Shown here one piece after another: positions 58,501-64,000 of a stretch of 64,000 nucleotides of DNA (positions are counted from its first letter, which is position 1; each line of letters begins with the position of its first letter). Under the pieces are notes generated by a model. The model was given only the letters and a program-made list of their open reading frames with translations. It ran no database searches and was not told the origin of the DNA. The position numbers and the translations under genes are program-made. Location: contig KN832562.1 in assembly GCA_000827205.1 (NCBI GenBank), positions 373,277-437,276 on the forward strand. Direction: 5' to 3'. The stretch is from Plicaturopsis crispa FD-325 SS-3. Lineage: Eukaryota; Basidiomycota; Agaricomycetes; Amylocorticiales; Amylocorticiaceae.

Positions 58501-59439
58501 AACTTCACGGTCACCGTTACGCGCTATCGGCGGGCACGACCGCGACTGCCACTCTGCTCAATCATGTCAATAATGTCTCTCAGATTTCTCCTGCCTGCTA
58601 TCTGCACCGTTTCCCTTGCCATCGCGCTCGAACGAAAACTTCGATGCGAGCGACCTCGCCAAGGGCCCCTCTTTGCCTGTGGCCTATCGTTTTCGCCATC
58701 TGACGCGACGTGGACGCGAGAACTACTACTCGGTATCCGTGGACCTGCAGATCTATTGAGGCTTTGCCGTGAGCTTCATGTCCGATTCATCTTCCCCTGC
58801 GCTGTGTAGATGGTCTGCTCGCCGGGGTACAGAGGTGCGTCGCGTTAAATTTTTCAGGATGGCCATGTCGCTCAAGGCAGCGCCCCGTAGTGCGTTGCAG
58901 CATGGAATGATAGGACACTACAGTCTCACACGATCGTCCGTGACCTGGCCGGGGATGCGCGAGTAGAATCTCGTTAATACCCCGTAGGTACGTGCACCCG
59001 CACTCGCTTGGTTCGCTCCAAAGATGCCCATAAAGCTAATCATACTGTACGTAGACATGCTGCAGTCGCGTGTCGCCGCTACATACGCGCCATGTCCTGA
59101 CGCTAGCTGGAATGCCGAACAAGTTGCGAGCTGTCGAGCCGGCGCGCACGCCGCATGTACTCACCGCCGCGGCCGCATGCACCCACCGGCGACTCGGTTT
59201 CGCGTCCATTTAGTCACTCGGAGGACGTCTTGGTCACTCGGCGGAAATCTTACTACCAGATATGAGTCACGTCGAGAAAGGCGTACACCACGGGATGCGC
59301 GCTCACGTTGTTGGTTGCGCGTCCAAGTACAGTGCGTGGTTGCGTCCTACCCTCAACCGCCTCACTGGAGCTTACACAGCTGTTTTGCAGTAGATGATAT
59401 TATGCGCGGTGACGCGTCTTCAACTCGCCGGACACTCGA

Positions 59440-59790
59440 CGTCTGGCACGTCCCTCCGACGCTCGATCTACCCCATCGTCCGACGCTCGCTCTGCCCCAC
59501 CGTCCGACGCTCTCTCTCTCCTACGCCATCCGACGCTCAACGTCGAGCAAGGCTTCCCACTCCCCGCAGCCGACTCGGTCTCCCCCTCCAACTGACGATC
59601 CCACTCCCCGCACCGACTTGCGATCCTGTCACGCAGGAAAGGGCTCGGCCGTATGAGACGGGGGTCAGATTGTCCCGGTGCTGTGAGGGATTGGCACGGG
59701 GGTATGAGGGAGCTCATAGTCTCGGGTGCACGGCTCACTCCCTCGTCTCACGCGCGGCTCACTCCTTCGTCCCACGCGCAGTTCCCTCCC
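59440..59790. repeat. Short tandem repeats in spacer 2
   Basis: CCGACGCTC recurs with CCCCATCGTCCGACGCTC-like units at about 59457-59545. CGCGCGGCTCACTCC(C/T)TCGTC units recur at about 59730-59790. Confidence 0.55.
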
Positions 59791-60810
59791 TCCCTCGTCC
59801 GCGCTGCGCAATTCGCAATTTCTCTGCCGTCATCGAAGTGTAACTCTGCCGCCGTCATGCGATATTACGCTGAAGCAGCCCATGATCGCCATGCATCGCG
59901 TCGTCTACTCCCTCCAGCTCAGCGTCGGCGCGCGCATACAGCACCAACCGTCAACGTAAACTGCCCGTACGGCACCACAATCGCAGGACAACATTGTCAT
60001 CGCTGGACGGCATTGCCATCGCAGGACGCAAAACGGTATGTCCGACAGTTCCGCGTTTCTGATATATAAACTAATGTCGCTTCTCGTTTGTGTAGGTGCG
60101 GATTCGGGCTATAGCTCGTACACTTACCGTAGCACCAGCCCCGATCAATTGCGCTGCTCGGAGGTATGCGCGTGCCGATGCTACGGTCTGCGTGCTCGTC
60201 GACTCCGAAGCCTGCGTGCTCCAAAGTCTATGTGCTCGTTGACTGCAAGGTTTGCGTGCTCACCAGTTGGAGTACCCGTCCCCGTCAACCAGTCTGCCCG
60301 CGTGCTGCCAGAAAGCTAGACCCACGTTCCTTGGCCTCGTGGCCTGCCAGGACGCCGGAACCGCGTACGCTGCTAGTGACTCGACTGCGCGCGCGCCCCA
60401 GACAAAGAACTCGGTGCTCCAGTGACCCGAGCGTGGCTCGGCAGGCCACCAGAACCACACACGATGCCAGCGTGGACCCGAGCATTCGCCTCTCGCAGTC
60501 GGCAATGTGTGTGCACTGTGCAGGTCGTGCGTGCCTCGTGGAATCTTGGATGGCGGTGTGCCATCGCTATGTACAATGTATCTCCTGTCTCACCACTGCT
60601 CGGATCCTCGTGGATGACGTATTCGTACCCTTCCCGCAAGTCAACGATCGAGACGGGAATGCGCTGAGTTCTTCCATATGCGTCGAGCGCGAAATTCCAC
60701 ACAAGCATGCGGCTGCCTCGAGCTGCCTTGGACCGCACCACGACGACGCTCTGTGTACTGTCCACCACCCCTGCTTGGAACACCGCTATCGAGCTTCACA
60801 ACTTCAAAAA

Positions 60811-63800
60811 ATGTCTACACCTCCGACTGAGGACCCTGTCCCGAGCGACGCGAGTGCGGATATACCCTCTCATGGTCATCCAGCCTCTGCCCCAGTGCAG
60901 CAAACGGATGACCCGGGGGACGCGCAACCATCTTTGTTGCGTTCGGTAGCACTCCAGTCCTCGTCGGCCTCGAGTGAGTGCATGTTCTATGCTCGACACT
61001 CGTGCAGATCTGACATGCTCGCAGCTCCAGATCATAGTGCCGATTACCTGTCGGCCAGAAGCACAATCTCTGTTAGCCCACTACCACCACAAACTACACT
61101 TCCGCCTGAACCAAGCTCGTGTCAGTAATGAACAACCTGTAATTGATGACTCAGTATTGTTGATGTCATATTTTAGCCACTCCCCATCCCGTGCAACCAG
61201 GAGACGGCCAGCCTGAGGTTGCCCTCAAACAGGATAAACCCGTCCCCAACAATCCCAACAATGATAATAATGCAGCAAAGTCCCGTAAGTCTTATATCGT
61301 GGTAATTGACTGCACATTATTCTTACCATGTTTCAAAAAATATAACAACAGAACATGATTACCTGGATTTTGGTGACAAGCTGACTGACAACTCAAAAGT
61401 GTGGGACCATTACCTGCTCGAGGCCAGAATCCGCGACAAAGATATGCTATCAAGCTGGTCCAGCAACATGGATGCACTTCTAACATTTGTATGTGATTAT
61501 GCTGTCCATTCTTTTTGTTGCTAAATATTGGTGTTTATAGTCAGGTCTATTCTCTGCTGTGGTGACTGCATTCATCATTGAGTTTTACAAATTGCTCCAG
61601 CCAGATCCCCAGCAAACATCCAATGCACTTTTACTGGAGATTGCCCAGTCCATTCACAATCTTGCCAATAATGTTTCCATGCCACGTGTTGTTGACTCTC
61701 CAGCAGAGAGTCAGATAACAGGTCTCACTACCTTTGTGAACTGTGTTTGGTTTGCAAGCCTTGCTTGCACACTGGCTGTTTCCCTTTTTATCCTGCTGGT
61801 TAAGCAGGTGATTTCAGGCTTCCAGTCTAGCCTAGATGTAGGCAGCCCAAGAGACCAGGCTTATCGTCATCAGTACCGCCGTGATGCACTTTATGCATGG
61901 CATGTTCCAGATGTTGTGGATGCCTTGCCCACAATTCTTCACCTTGCATTGGGTCTTTTCTTGATTGGATTGGTAGTAGAGCTGCAGACTATCAATGCAG
62001 CAACATTCATAACCACAACTTTACTTGTTGGATTTGTCTTGCTGTTCTACCTATTTACCACTATATCCCCATTGCTCAAGCAATCATGCCCTTACCAGAG
62101 CCCACTATCTCTGAGAGCTTCTGCATTTGCAGAGTATGCAGTCAAAAAGACTGTATGGCCTTTGATAAAACTGGTCCATCGATGGTCCACACCTCGACCT
62201 CAATTTTTCAGAGATCTTGAGTCTCATACTGCAAGGAAAACAAGTCTCAGATCTCTGATACATAATGCAACCAAACAAACACAAATTCCTTCCAAAATTG
62301 TATCCACACATCCTCTTGAGCATGAAACAAGGGCACTGAAGGTCAATGCAGATAATCTTACAATGTCATGTGCTGCATGGTTTGGAAATGTGTCACAGGA
62401 GCACTCTGTAGTTACATCCTTGTATAATGCAGTGATTGCTATCTCTCCACATTCTGTTGACACAGGTTCTATATGTTTTTTGAAATTGCTTGGTCAGGTT
62501 ACACATCATGTATCCCAGCTTCCACTTCTGAGTTGGGACAGACATCAGCTCAAATCTCAAACTTTGTATAGAGAGGTACTGGACAATCACATAGCATCTC
62601 TCCGCTCATTGTTTTTTCTCTCAAGACTACTAGCTCATGAAAAGGCATGTTCAGCTTCCTCCAAGACAATAAAAATTGATCAAGAGAGCTGGAGATCTGT
62701 TATGCACAGGCTAAGACACTACACACTGAGGATTTCATATACTGTATATGCGAAGACCTTGTGCTGGGATGAAGATAGAATAAATGAAGCCTATAGCTTA
62801 GTACATTGCATCCGCTTTCATCATAACATGCTCAGTGAACATAATGGACCCATAGAATTATACGGCATAGAGAATTGGGTTAAATCTTTTGAGTCAAGAA
62901 CACAGGCTGCCCATTGGGCCTTGTTCGACACAATGTCATTGTATATGATGCAGAAAAACATAGACCTGATAGAGCTCCGACAATCTGCAATTCCCTATCT
63001 AACGGCACATTGTATTGCTTCTGACATTAGGCAGAGTTTCATAATGCTCCATGCTGTGACATTAGTTGCTGGCATGCTTGCAGAGGACGACTGGACCAAG
63101 AGGAAACAATACTACCAAGATCATAAGAAATTGCTTGACAAGGAGAAGCTAATACCCCTAATAGCATCATCCATGTCCAAGTCACTCATCTCATATATTC
63201 ATACTTGTGCATCATCATTGTGGGATAAAGAAGAGGACAGTGTCAATATGTGTGTAACAGCAATCAGCAATTACTTCACAGATGAACATGACCCTAGTGA
63301 CATACTTTCTCTTATATATCTATGTGCTGAGAAAGGTTACACATCTAAACTGCTTGATACATTCCTCTCCGGTGATAGTTTCAAGCAAAGTTTACGACTA
63401 AAGAGCCAACCCCAAGCAGCAAATATCATTTATGCTACAAAGCTGTGTACTGCAATTAGTACTAGCTACAAACCCTACGATGTCTCTTGCACAGGCCTGT
63501 ATTCAGACAGTTTTCTTCAGTTTCATTGTCTTCTACAGAATATTGATATGTGGCAATATGCAGAAAGCATTGAGGAAGTACACAAAAACTTGATAAATGC
63601 TATCATATCATATTGTGCATCATTCTTAGTGCATGGTAATATACCCAGAGATCTGAGCATAAGAATTTGCATAGAAGTCATTACGGGAATTAAACTAGAT
63701 TTTTATAAAAACACTGTAGACAGGATAGAAGAAGTCAATATCAAGCTAGTATGGCTTTACTTATCCAGTCATACCAACTTTTTGGAGGCAATGTCCCACT

Positions 63801-64000
63801 ACTTGCAATCTGAGGGTGTGAATGTTGAAGCTTTATATATTTGGACAAAGTTCCTGGAAAAGCCATGGACAGTGGATTGTAACCTTGAAAACCAAGATAT
63901 TATTATCAGTTGTATTCAAGAATCAGTCCTAACCATGGATAAAATTCTTGGATCAGATCATGAGCATTACTGGCCATTGTCAAGAAAAATGCTTATGTAT
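60811..64000 (+). CDS. DUF6535-family membrane protein, copy 3 (partial, runs off the window)
   Basis: Exons 60811-60973, 61025-61120, 61177-61284, 61352-61488 and 61541-64000+ join in phase. The last exon is open for 820 codons to the window edge, so the protein exceeds 980 residues. A disordered Pro/Ser/Asp N-terminus starts MSTPPTEDPVPSDASAD. The core is YLDFGDKLTDNSKVWDHYLL, IRDKDMLSSWSSNMDALLTF and SGLFSAVVTAFIIEFYKLL. Membrane helices follow: NCVWFASLACTLAVSLFILL, ALPTILHLALGLFLIGLVVE and LLVGFVLLFYLFTTISPLL. The long helical C-terminal part includes HETRALKVNADNLTMSCAAW and AGMLAEDDWTKRKQYYQDHK, aligning with copies 1 and 2. It looks like the intact member of the array. Low GC and few CpG set it apart from the spacer. 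Confidence 0.8.

Larger units (their letters stand above)
53634..60810. other. Spacer 2: mostly GC-rich, CpG-rich, no credible gene
   Basis: Over 7 kb. The first 300 bases are AT-rich 3' flank of copy 2. From about 54.0 kb the sequence is CpG-rich with only short frames on both strands and none recognisable. It carries the third copy of repeat R1, the block shared with spacer 1, a tRNA-like T arm and simple repeats near 59.45-59.79 kb. No transposase-like frame seen. Confidence 0.55.

Noticed and set aside
60166-60810. Extension of DUF6535 copy 3 upstream of 60811 in the same frame
   Set aside because: The upstream part has the Arg/Cys/Pro-rich look of CpG-rich spacer, and the composition shifts at the ATG at 60811.

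Overview
The window looks like nuclear DNA from a mushroom-forming basidiomycete (Agaricomycete), probably a wood-decay fungus such as a polypore. The evidence is dense genes with many 50-70 nt introns, lineage-typical families (F-box-like propeller proteins, FunK1 kinase, DUF6535 membrane proteins, an acid-sphingomyelinase family, a laccase) and a divergent H2A/H2B pair. Exon models were spliced by eye from GT/GC-AG sites and checked for frame and paralogue agreement; no database search was run.

Layout. 0-6 kb: the end of an unknown Lys-rich protein, two tandem F-box-like paralogues (the first without its F-box exon) and, between them on the minus strand, the 2-oxoglutarate dehydrogenase E2 gene (KGD2). 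6.6-10.9 kb: a minus-strand gene joining a membrane domain to a WDR26/Gid7-like WD40 propeller. 11.5-19.4 kb: three head-to-tail acid sphingomyelinase-like genes, two complete and one a truncated pseudogene ending in a copied histone H2A tail. 19.9-21.5 kb: H2A and H2B share a promoter. 22-37 kb: ordinary single-copy genes, namely a small SUMO-interacting-motif protein, ERG2, golgin IMH1, a small membrane protein, a two-RRM RNA-binding protein, a degenerate FunK1 kinase, a laccase and an MDR-family oxidoreductase.

37.6-64 kb is different in kind. Three AT-rich, CpG-poor DUF6535 genes are separated by about 6-7 kb of GC-rich, CpG-rich spacer with no credible genes. Parts of the two spacers match at a constant offset of about 12.4 kb, so a gene-plus-spacer unit was duplicated. 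The middle gene is split by a 2,974-bp insertion flanked by AAAGT, which carries a GC-rich tandem-repeat core and a perfect 20-bp palindrome. The third gene stays open to the window edge.

The most notable points are: a duplication with breakpoints inside a sphingomyelinase gene and inside the last exon of H2A, which gave the array its promoters and made a chimeric relic; a 7-nt micro-exon inside the catalytic GNH motif, conserved in both complete sphingomyelinases; and the compositional mosaic and insertion in the DUF6535 array.
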